Shown here: one piece after another, positions 16,372 through 29,854 of the stretch | Layout: the number at the start of each line of letters is the position of its first letter | Numbering within the stretch: the stretch's first letter is position 1 | Assembly: GCA_003241895.1 (NCBI GenBank) | Contig: QBLY01000004.1 | Location: 166,210-200,685, forward strand | Direction of reading: 5' to 3' | From: Lysobacteraceae bacterium | Lineage (GTDB): Bacteria; Pseudomonadota; Gammaproteobacteria; Xanthomonadales; Xanthomonadaceae | Length of the DNA: 34,476 bases | Translations under genes and position numbers: made by a program | The notes under the pieces: generated by a model | What the model was told of the DNA's origin: nothing | The model's input: only the letters and a program-made list of their open reading frames with translations | The model's database searches: none

Positions 16372-16980
16372 TCAGCGCACGCGCATCGGGCCCGGACGGT
16401 AGGCGCTGGTGTAGCCGCGGCGCGCGTAGCCGGAGCTGTCGCCGTAGCCGCCGCCCATTTCGCGGTTGCGGCGGCGGTGCATGCGGTCCACCAATTCGTC
16501 GCGGCGCGCTTCGAGCCAGTCGGCGCGGCCCAGCGTGGACGGGTCGATGCCGCGGTGGTCGGCGCCGTTCTGGCGGTACTCGCAGAACTCGTCGTAGGCC
16601 TCGATCTCGTGCTTGAGCTCCTTGACGCACATCTCGATGGCGATCGCATCATCGAAATAGCCCAGCACCGGCACGCTGTCGGGGATCACGTCCTTGGGGT
16701 CGGCGAAGTACACCAGGGCCGACAGCACGCGCTGGCGGTCTTCCTCGGACAGGTGCCAGCCCTCGTCGGTGGCCATCGCGATCAGGGCGTCGAGACGGTC
16801 CAGGCGCTCGGCGATGAAGTCGGGCACCTCCACCTTGCCCGCCTCGATCAGCAGGGCCGATGCCGCCGAGATGATCTCCTCGGTGGTCTTGCTGCCGGCG
16901 GAAGCGCGCGCCGATTCCAGGGCTTGGGTGAAGTGGGCGAGGTCGCGGTCGGAGAGTTCGAAGCTGATGGCGAGGGGCAT
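16372..16980 (-). CDS. YkvA-like (DUF1232) protein
   Basis: 202 residues from ATG 16978-16980. The DUF1232 core is seen at about residues 85-115: LSALVYFADPKDVIPDSVPVLGYFDDAIAIEMC, the family's amphipathic P-x-D-x-I-P-D-x-x-P-x-x-G-x-x-D-D motif. The first 80 residues are helical and acidic. The C-terminal 45 residues are Arg/Gly/Tyr-rich (DRMHRRRNREMGGGYGDSSG onwards) and look disordered or nucleic-acid binding. The family function is unknown; members are small membrane-associated proteins. It is the first gene of the operon, behind the promoter at 17015-17043. A longer upstream frame is not used because that promoter lies inside it. Confidence 0.85.
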   Translation of the reverse strand: MPLAISFELSDRDLAHFTQALESARASAGSKTTEEIISAASALLIEAGKVEVPDFIAERLDRLDALIAMATDEGWHLSEEDRQRVLSALVYFADPKDVIPDSVPVLGYFDDAIAIEMCVKELKHEIEAYDEFCEYRQNGADHRGIDPSTLGRADWLEARRDELVDRMHRRRNREMGGGYGDSSGYARRGYTSAYRPGPMRVR

Positions 16981-17012
16981 GCGGGGTGTCCGGCAGTGGT
17001 TTGCGAAGACAG

Positions 17013-17026
17013 CCAGCCTAGGCTGG
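17013..17026. promoter_or_regulatory. 14-bp perfect palindrome over the -10 of the ykvA-like operon
   Basis: CCAGCCT followed directly by its reverse complement AGGCTGG. It fully covers the -10 hexamer at 17015-17020, so a protein bound here would block RNA polymerase. Chance occurrence in GC-rich DNA is possible. Confidence 0.45.
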
Positions 17027-17043
17027 GGCCGGTTCCGCGTCAA
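17015..17043 (-). promoter_or_regulatory. Sigma-70-type promoter of the ykvA-like operon
   Basis: On the minus strand: TTGACG (17043-17038), a 17-bp spacer, then TAGGCT (17020-17015). The predicted start is near 17008, about 28 nt before the ATG at 16980. It lies in the 101-bp gap after the phospholipase D gene, so the five downstream genes can be expressed independently. Confidence 0.65.
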
Positions 17044-17081
17044 TCCAACGGCATCGGGGCGAAATCCGGACGGCCGGCGCG

Positions 17082-18923
17082 CTAAAGGATCGGCACCAGT
17101 CCGGCGCCAAAGGCCGTGAGGATGCGGGTGTAAACGGTTTTGAGGGGCAGGTCGACCTCGGGGAAGGCGCCCACGTCCTCGTAGCAGTCGAAGAAGCCGG
17201 GCTCCCCCGGTGGGATTGGGTTGCAGCCGGGCTTGAGTTCGTAGCTGGTGGCATATGGGAAAGGCCACAGGTCGAAGATCGGCAGCTTCTCGGAGAGCTT
17301 GCCCAGGCTGTAGTTGAGCCCCGACAGCAAGGGCAGCTTCTCTTGGGCGGCAATCAGCCAGGCGTTGCCGGGCTGCATGTCCAGCCGGATGCTGGCCGAC
17401 AGGGCCACGGCGAACTCGTGGTCGTACACCACCAGCATGGACTCGGTGTTGTAGTGGTCCGAACGCGGGTCGAAGTTGTGGCTGCCCACCACGCCGATGC
17501 GGTCGTCCACCACCAGCGACTTGGCGTGCAGGCCCACCCGCACGCCTGCCCGCTTTAGCGGCACCGGCCCGCTGGCCGAGCCGCGCGAGCCCGATCCGAA
17601 CATCGGCAGCGAGGCCGCGCGCACTTCGCCCAAGGCGCCGGTGGCGTCGACGTTGATGGGTGACTCGGCCGGGTAGGGCTTGTATTCGTGGATGCGGAAG
17701 CCCAGCTCGCGCAGGTAGAGCCGTTTGTACTTGTGGCTCATCGCGTACACGGGGAAAGCGTCGGTGGCTGCAAGCGAGTTGGTTGACACCAGGACGGTCG
17801 GGCGATCGGGCCTGGCGCGCAGCTCACGGAACAGGCGGCGCGCAGGGCGCGACAGCACCAGGTACGGCGTCTGCAGCACCAGCTCGGTGCGGGTGCCGGC
17901 CACCAGGTCGCGCATGGCCAGCGACGCGTCCTCCCCGGCGGGCTGCACGCCTTCGTGCTTTTCGGGCAGGTCGGCGTAGAAGTCCACCCGGCCCACGGCC
18001 TGCAGCAGCGGCTCGAGGCGGCGGAACACCGCATCGCCGTCGCCGGCTTCGGCTTGCATGGCCCGCGCGCGCAGCGAACGCTCGGCCCCCGGCACGAGCA
18101 GCGCGTGCGGCGGCACGCCTTCGGCGCGCAGCAGGCGCTGGGCGACGTCGTGCAGCCGTTCGGACGGCAGGGTGCGCTCGTAGGTCCAGAAGGCCTCGAA
18201 GTTCGCCGCCATGGCCTTGGCCACCGGGCCGGTCACGAGGATGTCGCGGTCGCGGTAGTTGTAGCCTTCGGCCCAGTCGAAGTAGCGGTCCTGGATATTG
18301 CGGCCGCCGGTGATGCCGGCGCGACCGTCCACCAGCAGAAGCTTGGTGTGCATGCGCTGGTTGAACTTGGTGAAGCAGCACAGGATGCCGGCGGCGTACT
18401 GCAGGGCCTGGGTCTTGGCCTCGTCGAAGGTGGGGTTGTACAGGCGAAGCTCGAAATTGCGGTGCTGGCCCGCCAGGGTGGCCTGCAGGTTCGGGTCAGG
18501 CAGGCCGTAGAGCTGGTCCAGCAGCACGCGCACCTTCACGCCGCGCCTGGCGGCGGCCAGCAGCTCGTCCAGCACCAGGGCACCGCTGTCGTCGGCGTCG
18601 AAGATGAAGCTTTGCAGCTCGATGGTCTTGCGCGCCGCGCGGATCAGGTGCACCCGGGCCAGCAGGGCGTCCTGGCCGCGGTCGAGCAGCGCCACGTAGT
18701 GCCGCGGTTTGCCGGGCGCGGAGTCGGCGATGGCGTGGCCGCCCAGCGCCAGCAGCGGCGACGCCACCGCGCAGTCGACCCCCTGCCGGCAGCCGACCAC
18801 GTCGCTGCGGCCGGCGTGCGCCAGGTCCACGGCGGCCTGCTGTTCGCGCTTGGACAGCGACGAACAGCCCGCGAGGGCGATGAGCACGGCGGCGGAGAAA
18901 CCAAAACGCAGCAAAGGGGTCAT
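17082..18923 (-). CDS. Phospholipase D / cardiolipin synthase-like lipoprotein
   Basis: 613 residues from ATG 18921-18923. The start is fixed by a lipoprotein signal MTPLLRFGFSAAVLIALAGC (lipobox L-A-G-C); the longer frame starting at 19022 would bury it. Two HKD motifs mark the PLD superfamily: HTKLLLVD (His192, Lys194, Asp199) followed by GGRNIQDRYFDW, and HAKSLVVDD (His466, Lys468, Asp473) followed by GSHNFDPRSDHYNTE. The layout resembles ClsC (YmdC)-like enzymes, which make cardiolipin from phosphatidylglycerol plus phosphatidylethanolamine, but a lipoprotein anchor and 613-residue length suggest a periplasmic PLD variant. No ymdB-like partner is adjacent. Upstream on the same strand is yceI (129-bp gap). 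Confidence 0.88.
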   Translation of the reverse strand: MTPLLRFGFSAAVLIALAGCSSLSKREQQAAVDLAHAGRSDVVGCRQGVDCAVASPLLALGGHAIADSAPGKPRHYVALLDRGQDALLARVHLIRAARKTIELQSFIFDADDSGALVLDELLAAARRGVKVRVLLDQLYGLPDPNLQATLAGQHRNFELRLYNPTFDEAKTQALQYAAGILCCFTKFNQRMHTKLLLVDGRAGITGGRNIQDRYFDWAEGYNYRDRDILVTGPVAKAMAANFEAFWTYERTLPSERLHDVAQRLLRAEGVPPHALLVPGAERSLRARAMQAEAGDGDAVFRRLEPLLQAVGRVDFYADLPEKHEGVQPAGEDASLAMRDLVAGTRTELVLQTPYLVLSRPARRLFRELRARPDRPTVLVSTNSLAATDAFPVYAMSHKYKRLYLRELGFRIHEYKPYPAESPINVDATGALGEVRAASLPMFGSGSRGSASGPVPLKRAGVRVGLHAKSLVVDDRIGVVGSHNFDPRSDHYNTESMLVVYDHEFAVALSASIRLDMQPGNAWLIAAQEKLPLLSGLNYSLGKLSEKLPIFDLWPFPYATSYELKPGCNPIPPGEPGFFDCYEDVGAFPEVDLPLKTVYTRILTAFGAGLVPIL

Positions 18924-19052
18924 GGGGGCAACTTCGCGCAGCGGCGCCGGTGTGTCGAAGGTATCGCCAACGGCGGGCGCAAGAATGAACAGGGCCCCAG
19001 CCGGCAATGCCACCGTGGCCAAGGGCGGCCCGGCGGCCGACGCGCGCCGCCG

Positions 19053-19622
19053 TCAGGATTCGGTGGTCTTGCGCAGCCGCACCCTGATATCAAAGGCCAC
19101 TTCGTCACGCAGCCACACACGCTGGCTGGTCATGCCGAAGCTGCGGCGGCTGATGACCCCCAGCACGCGAAGGTCGCAGCCATGCCCGGGCCGCTTGCAG
19201 GTGCTGGGCGCCAGCGTGAAAGTCACCGCGCGGCTGAGCCCGCGCAGGTCCAACTGGCCCTTCAGGGGGCCACCGCTGGCCAGCAGCGCCCGGTCGAACG
19301 GCTGGGAAGTGAAGCGGATCTCGGGATGGTTCTCAACGTCCAGGAAGTTCTTGGAGCGCGTGTTGCGCAGCATCCACGCGGGGCCGTCGAGCTCGAGGTC
19401 GCGGGCGTCCACCCGCACCTGCACGCGCCAGCGGCCGTCCGGCTCGGGTTCGAGTTCGCCGTCGGTGTGGCTGAACTTCCCGGGCACGTCGCCCGAAAGC
19501 CGCAGCTTCACGCCGAAGCTGGCGGCGGAGTGCGCCGGGTCGAAGCTTTCGCGGGTTGGGGCAGCCATGGCCATGCCCACCAGTCCGGCCAGGCAGAGTC
19601 CGCCGAGCCAGGACCGGATCAT
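19053..19622 (-). CDS. YceI-family periplasmic lipocalin-like protein
   Basis: 189 residues from ATG 19620-19622, with a cleavable signal peptide (GLCLAGLVGMAMA, cut before APTRE). The mature protein has the YceI pattern: FDPAHSAASFGVKLRLSGDVPGKFSHTDGEL near the N-terminus, TRSKNFLDVENHPEIRFTS in the middle, and LDLRGLSRAVTFTL. Family members form a periplasmic beta-barrel that binds polyisoprenoid or similar lipids; some are stress or pH induced. It begins 4 bp after the sixA stop, so the two are probably cotranscribed. Confidence 0.85.
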   Translation of the reverse strand: MIRSWLGGLCLAGLVGMAMAAPTRESFDPAHSAASFGVKLRLSGDVPGKFSHTDGELEPEPDGRWRVQVRVDARDLELDGPAWMLRNTRSKNFLDVENHPEIRFTSQPFDRALLASGGPLKGQLDLRGLSRAVTFTLAPSTCKRPGHGCDLRVLGVISRRSFGMTSQRVWLRDEVAFDIRVRLRKTTES

Positions 19623-19626
19623 CGCG

Positions 19627-20103
19627 TCACGGCCACCAGAAGGCCGCCAGCTGGGCAACGCCGGGTTCAAGCGCCGCGTCGGCGGGCAGCGACAGCACGG
19701 CGATGCCGCCGGCCGGCATGCCGCGGAAGTCGCCCGACTGCCCCGAGCTGAGCAGCGCCGCCAGCTGTTCGAAGCCCGGGTTGTGGCCCACCAGCAGCAG
19801 GCGTGCGGCGTCACGGTTCTCGTCGATCACCTGCATCAGGCGGCCCGGCGTGGCGTCGTAGATGCGCGGCTCGTGCCGGGTTTCCACGAAGCCCAGGACG
19901 GCCATGGCCTGCTCGGTGGTTTCCCGGGTGCGCAGCGCCGAAGAGCAGACGACGCGGTCGGGCGTGTAGCCGTGCTCCTTGAGCCAGCGCCCGGCAGCCT
20001 CGGCCTCGGCCTGGCCCTGCAGCGACAGCGGCCGGTCGAAGTCTTCCTGGCCCGGGGCGGGCGGTTCAGCGTGGGCGTGGCGGAGCAGGATCAGTTCGCG
20101 CAT
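19627..20103 (-). CDS. sixA: Phosphohistidine phosphatase SixA
   Basis: 158 residues from ATG 20101-20103. It is a small histidine phosphatase of the phosphoglycerate mutase superfamily: RHAHAE near residues 8-13 (R-H-A in place of R-H-G, usual for SixA), DFDRPLSLQGQAEAEAAGRWL, CSSALRTRETTEQA, and LLLVGHNPGFEQLA with the second catalytic His. In E. coli SixA removes phosphate from phosphohistidine of the nitrogen-related phosphotransferase protein NPr, which would fit the nitrogen theme here. No ptsN or npr gene is in the window, so that link is inference. It lies between parA (33-bp gap) and yceI. Confidence 0.9.
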   Translation of the reverse strand: MRELILLRHAHAEPPAPGQEDFDRPLSLQGQAEAEAAGRWLKEHGYTPDRVVCSSALRTRETTEQAMAVLGFVETRHEPRIYDATPGRLMQVIDENRDAARLLLVGHNPGFEQLAALLSSGQSGDFRGMPAGGIAVLSLPADAALEPGVAQLAAFWWP

Positions 20104-20136
20104 GGCAATCCTTGGCGGCGGGAAGGGGCGGGCAGG

Positions 20137-20769
20137 TCAGAGCGACTTCTTGAGCCAGCGCAGCAGCGGGGCCCAGTCCTCCTGGTGGCTGCGGATCTGT
20201 TCGGAGTGGTAGTCGAAAAGGCTTTTGCCCAGCGCGGCCATCAGCACGTAGGCCTGGGTGTCGCGCAGTTCGCCCACCACCGGGTAGGGCCAGGACTTGA
20301 GCTGGGCCACGGCCTGCTGGGACGCGCTGGTCCAGGGTTTCAGGCGATTGGCGAGTATGCCCACCGGCAGCTTGCCCTTCTTCACCCGCGGATGGGCCAC
20401 CAGCGTGTTGAGGAAGGGCACGGTGGCCTCGAGGTCGATGGCCGAGGGCAGCACGGGCACGATGACGGCGTCGGCGCGGTCCAGGAAAGCGGTGAGGTCC
20501 TCGCCCATCGCGCCGGCCGGTGCGTCCACCACAAGGCGCTGGATGCCTTCGGGCAGCGACTTTTCCCAGCCGCGGCGGGGGCCGTCGAGCGGCAGTACGG
20601 CGGTGTCGAGGTGGGCGCGCTTCTCGCACCAGTGGGTGGCCGACTTCTGCTTGTCGGCGTCCAGGATGGCGGTGGCCTTGCCTTCGACCGCGAAGTAGGC
20701 GGCAAGATTGGTGGACACCGTGGATTTGCCGACGCCTCCCTTCGAACTGGCGACCAGGATCGTGCGCAT
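20137..20769 (-). CDS. Orphan ParA/MinD-family ATPase
   Basis: 210 residues from ATG 20767-20769. The deviant Walker A motif KGGVGKST is at residues 10-17, followed by ILDADKQKSATHW, and VVDAPAG corresponds to Walker B. Compact length and no N-terminal DNA-binding domain place it among small ParA-like proteins that position cellular cargo. There is no parB or cargo gene adjacent; it stands upstream of sixA and yceI and divergent from gltB (163-bp gap). The ten extra in-frame residues upstream lack homology. Cargo unknown. Confidence 0.85.
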   Translation of the reverse strand: MRTILVASSKGGVGKSTVSTNLAAYFAVEGKATAILDADKQKSATHWCEKRAHLDTAVLPLDGPRRGWEKSLPEGIQRLVVDAPAGAMGEDLTAFLDRADAVIVPVLPSAIDLEATVPFLNTLVAHPRVKKGKLPVGILANRLKPWTSASQQAVAQLKSWPYPVVGELRDTQAYVLMAALGKSLFDYHSEQIRSHQEDWAPLLRWLKKSL

Positions 20770-20932
20770 GGCGTAGCTCCGCGACCGAAGAGACCTCACT
20801 CTAACCCGCCTTGCGCGGCCTGCGGAAGGCGACCGAGCAGAAACTCTAATGCGGTGTGTGACCTTGGGGTGGACCCGTTAACGACGCTGTCGCTGCCGGA
20901 CACGGTTCCCACATCCCACCAGCGGAGGGCGC

Positions 20933-26802
<5,870 letters not shown>

Positions 26803-26865
26803 GCCCGCCATCCCGGCCACGCCGGCCGCTCCGGTATCATTCGCCCTCAACGCGAAGGACCCACC

Positions 26866-28353
26866 ATGAGCGAACTGCAGGACCTCACCTCGTTGATCCG
26901 CGCCAACACGGCGCTGATCGTCATCGAGACGCCCGACGAGGGCCGGGTGGTGGACCTGTTCATGCACGTGCTGATGCAGGTGTGGCGGCCGCTGTTCCGC
27001 TGGTCGATCACCGAAGGCCTGCGCCGGGTGGACCTGCACGGCGAAGACGCGCCGCTGTCGCCGCCCGACGCCACCACCACGCTGCGCACCATCCGCGCCA
27101 TGGACCAGCGCGGCATCCACCTGCTGCTCGATTTCCACCCCTACCTGGGCTACGCCACCACCCAGCGCATGGTGCGCGAACTGATAGACCGCCGCGACTG
27201 CAAGGAACACACGCTGGTGCTGGTGGGCGCCAAGATCGAACTGCCCGCCGACCTCGAGCACCTGGCGGTGCGTTTCTCGCTGCGCCTTCCCGACGAAAAA
27301 GCGCTGCTCAAGCTGGTGCAGGACGAGGCCGCGCTGTACGTGCGCGAGCACGGCGGCAAGCGCGTGGAGGTAGACCAGGACGCGCTGAAGATGATGGTGC
27401 GCAACCTGCGCGGGCTGTCGTTGACCGAAGCCCGGCGGCTGGCGCGGCACCTGATCTTCCGCGACGGCGTGATCAGCCAGGGCGACCTGCCCGAGCTGGC
27501 CAAGCTCAAGTTCGAGCTGCTCAACAAGAGCGGCCACCTGCACTTCGAGTACGACACGGCGCACTTCTCCGACGTCGCCGGCCTTGCGCGCCTGAAGGCC
27601 TGGGTGAACCAGCGCCGCGCGGCCTACACCAGCGAAGCGCTGCCGGTGGGCCTGGATCCGCCCAAGGGCATGCTGCTGCTGGGCGTGCAGGGCTGCGGCA
27701 AGTCGCTGGCGGCCAAGGCGGTGGCGGGCGGCTTCGGCGTGCCGCTGGTACGGCTGGACTTCGGCACGCTGTACAACAAATTCCACGGCGAAACCGAAAA
27801 GAACCTGCGCGACGCGCTGTCGTCGGCCGAGCAGATCGCGCCCTGCGTGCTGTGGATCGACGAGCTTGAGAAAGGCCTGGCGGCATCGGGCAGCAGCGAG
27901 GACGGCGGCGTGTCGCGGCGCGTGCTGGGCTATTTCCTGACCTGGATGGCCGAACGCAAGTCGCGCGTGTTCCTGGTGGCCACCGCCAACGCCGTGCACG
28001 ACCTGCCGCCCGAGCTGCTGCGCAAGGGCCGCTTCGACGAGATCTTCTTCGTGGACCTGCCCAACCACGCCGTCCGCGCCGAGATCTTCCGGCTGCACCT
28101 GGCCAAGCGCGAAGTGGACTGGGAGGGTTTCTCGCTGGATGCGCTGGCGGGCGCGGCCGACGGTTTTTCCGGCGCCGAGATCGAACAGGCCGTGGTCAGC
28201 GGCCTGTACTCGGCCCACGCGGCGCAAACGCGCCTGGACGAGACCCGCCTGCTGGGCGAGATCGCCGCCACCCGCCCGCTCAGCGTGCTGATGGCCGAAC
28301 AGGTGAACGGCCTGCGCGAATGGGCCCGAAGCCGCACCGTGCCCGCCGACTGA
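26866..28353 (+). CDS. Ycf46-like AAA+ ATPase
   Basis: 495 residues from ATG 26866 with an AAGGA Shine-Dalgarno. The N-terminal about 230 residues (SLIRANTALIVIETPDEGRVVDL; RALDFHPYL-like strand LLLDFHPYLGY) are typical of Ycf46-type proteins. One classical AAA module follows: Walker A GVQGCGKS (273-280), Walker B CVLWIDELEKG (Asp332, Glu333), sensor 1 VATANAVHDLPPELLRKGRFDE with the arginine finger, and the FSGAEIEQAVVSGLYSA helix. Ycf46 is best known from cyanobacteria and plastids; its role in heterotrophs is not established. It lies 63 bp downstream of gltD on the same strand, with a possible TATCAT -10 at 26835, so it may read through from gltBD or be separate. Confidence 0.88.
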   Translation: MSELQDLTSLIRANTALIVIETPDEGRVVDLFMHVLMQVWRPLFRWSITEGLRRVDLHGEDAPLSPPDATTTLRTIRAMDQRGIHLLLDFHPYLGYATTQRMVRELIDRRDCKEHTLVLVGAKIELPADLEHLAVRFSLRLPDEKALLKLVQDEAALYVREHGGKRVEVDQDALKMMVRNLRGLSLTEARRLARHLIFRDGVISQGDLPELAKLKFELLNKSGHLHFEYDTAHFSDVAGLARLKAWVNQRRAAYTSEALPVGLDPPKGMLLLGVQGCGKSLAAKAVAGGFGVPLVRLDFGTLYNKFHGETEKNLRDALSSAEQIAPCVLWIDELEKGLAASGSSEDGGVSRRVLGYFLTWMAERKSRVFLVATANAVHDLPPELLRKGRFDEIFFVDLPNHAVRAEIFRLHLAKREVDWEGFSLDALAGAADGFSGAEIEQAVVSGLYSAHAAQTRLDETRLLGEIAATRPLSVLMAEQVNGLREWARSRTVPAD

Positions 28354-28377
28354 GCACACCCCCAACAAACCAGCCGC

Positions 28378-28444
28378 CAACTAAAAAGGGGTCAGAGAAT
28401 ATATTCGCTTTAAACGAATATATTCTCTGACCCCTTTTTAGTTG
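28378..28444. repeat. 67-bp perfect palindrome (GGGGTCAG type), candidate RAYT-related element
   Basis: Arms 28378-28407 and 28415-28444 are exact 30-bp reverse complements around the 7-nt loop CTTTAAA. Each arm has AAAAAGGGGTCAGAGAATAT. It is AT-rich compared with its surroundings and sits between two convergent stops (28353 and 28446), so it can also act as a bidirectional terminator. Together with 5108-5203 it shares AA(N)GGGGTCAG, suggesting one dispersed, probably RAYT-mobilised, family. Confidence 0.85.
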
Positions 28445-28445
28445 C

Positions 28446-28925
28446 CTAGAACCAGCGGCGCGTGCGCGCGCAGTAATCGAGGTACGGCTGGCCGAATTGG
28501 CCGGCGAGATAGCGCTCTTCGCGGCCGATCACGTAGTAGCGGATCACGAAGATAACCGGCACCAGCAGCAGCAGCGGCCACAGCGCATTGCAGGCCAGGG
28601 CCAGCGTGGCGTAGGCCAGGGCCATGCCCAGGTACATCGGGTTGCGGGTGTAGCGATACACGCTTTCTTCCACCAGCGCGGTGTCCTCGCGCCAGGGCCG
28701 CGGATCGTTGCCGCGGCGTCGGAAGCTGCGCAGCGAACTGGCCAGCAGCCACACCGCCACCAGCCCGATGGCGAACGCGTGCAGGTGCACCCAGGTTTCG
28801 CGCGACGCATCCACGATCGGCATCGCCACCCACCAGTAATCCAAGGCGAAGCCCGCGACCAGCCCCGAAAGGTAGATCAGGGGCGGCGGCAAACGCACGC
28901 CCGGGCCTTTGGTTTGCTGTGTCAT
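28446..28925 (-). CDS. Isoprenylcysteine carboxyl methyltransferase-like (ICMT/PEMT family) membrane protein
   Basis: 159 residues from ATG 28923-28925. There are about four hydrophobic helices. The C-terminal half has the family signature YRYTRNPMYLGMALAYATLAL followed by IRYYVIGREERYLAGQFGQPYLDYCARTRRW, corresponding to the S-adenosylmethionine-binding and conserved R-N-P-x-Y-x-G and E-E-x-x-L regions. Bacterial members methylate unknown substrates; prenylated-protein processing is not expected. It follows the AEC transporter gene by 5 bp. The longer frame beginning at 29297 overlaps that gene and is a shadow. Confidence 0.83.
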   Translation of the reverse strand: MTQQTKGPGVRLPPPLIYLSGLVAGFALDYWWVAMPIVDASRETWVHLHAFAIGLVAVWLLASSLRSFRRRGNDPRPWREDTALVEESVYRYTRNPMYLGMALAYATLALACNALWPLLLLVPVIFVIRYYVIGREERYLAGQFGQPYLDYCARTRRWF

Positions 28926-28930
28926 GGCGG

Positions 28931-29845
28931 TCAACTCCAGTGCTGCAGCAGCCAGGCCCAGGCAGGCAGCGTGATCAGCGACAGCAGGATGCCATACCCC
29001 ACCATGGCCGCCGCCAAACCGGGCGCCAGGCGATGCGAAATCGCCAGCGCCGCGGCGGTGATCATCGGCGGCATGGCCGACTCCAGCACCACCGCATCGT
29101 GCTGCACGCCCTGAAGGCCGAGCATCGGGGCCATGGCCAGCGCCAGCAGCGGCATCACGGCCAGCTTCAAGGCCAGGCCCACGGCCAGCGGCTTGAGTTC
29201 GTCGCGCGGCAGCTTGAGCTGCAGGCTCAGGCCGATGGCCAGCACCACCAGCGGCAGCAGCGCGTCGGCCAGCCGCTGCAGGCCGCCGGCGACCCATTCA
29301 GGCGGCGCCTCGGGCATCACCGTCAGGCCCAGCACCAGCGCCAGGAACGGCGGGAACGTGGCGACGCGGCGCGCGATCAGGCCGACCGTGGGCTTGGCGT
29401 CGCCACCGTAGCGCGCCAGCACGTACAGGCCGAACGTGGACAGGATCAGGAAGGCGCCGAACTGGTCGTAGATGACCGCATACGGCAGCGCGTCTTCGCC
29501 CAGCAGCGCGCGCACCAGCGGGTAGCCCAGGAAGCTGGTGTTGCCCAGCGCCACGCACAGCAGCAGCACGGCGTGCTCGTCGGGGCGCAGCTTCAATGCG
29601 CGCGTGGCCAGCGTCACCAGCGCCACCGTTGCCGCCAGCAGCAGCCAGGGCACGGCCGCCACCGCCAGCACTTCGCGGCCGATCTCCAGCCGCGGCGCAT
29701 AGATCAGCACCGACGCCGGCAGGCAAACGTACAGCACCACCTTGTTGAGCACTTCGGCGGCGTTGTCCGGTAATACGCGCAGGTGTTGGAACACCAGCCC
29801 CAGGGCCAGCATCGCCAGGATCAGCGCGAAGGCATCGAACGCCAT
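28931..29845 (-). CDS. AEC-family (auxin efflux carrier-like) transporter
   Basis: 304 residues with about ten transmembrane helices in two bundles. Family features include LPDNAAEVLNKVVLYVCLPASVLIYAP (helices 1-2 with the conserved N-x-x-x-x-x-x-L-P motif), LGNTSFLGYPLV, and the C-terminal bundle with ESAMPPMITAAALA, the broken-helix region typical of AEC proteins. These inner-membrane carriers move organic anions such as malate, or auxin-like acids; the substrate is unknown here. Only 9 bp separates it from the preceding oxygenase stop and 5 bp from the following methyltransferase, giving a three-gene operon. Confidence 0.88.
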   Translation of the reverse strand: MAFDAFALILAMLALGLVFQHLRVLPDNAAEVLNKVVLYVCLPASVLIYAPRLEIGREVLAVAAVPWLLLAATVALVTLATRALKLRPDEHAVLLLCVALGNTSFLGYPLVRALLGEDALPYAVIYDQFGAFLILSTFGLYVLARYGGDAKPTVGLIARRVATFPPFLALVLGLTVMPEAPPEWVAGGLQRLADALLPLVVLAIGLSLQLKLPRDELKPLAVGLALKLAVMPLLALAMAPMLGLQGVQHDAVVLESAMPPMITAAALAISHRLAPGLAAAMVGYGILLSLITLPAWAWLLQHWS

Positions 29846-29854
29846 CCGCGGGCC

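Noticed and set aside
18914-18926. AAAGGGGTCATGGGG as a third GGGGTCAG-type element
   Set aside because: Only about 10 bases match, with no inverted partner; it is the start region of the phospholipase D gene.
20770-20932. Sigma-54 or NtrC control of gltB
   Set aside because: No GG-N10-GC element or TGCACC dyad was found in the 163-bp gap; only a weak TCTAAT -10-like hexamer without a -35.
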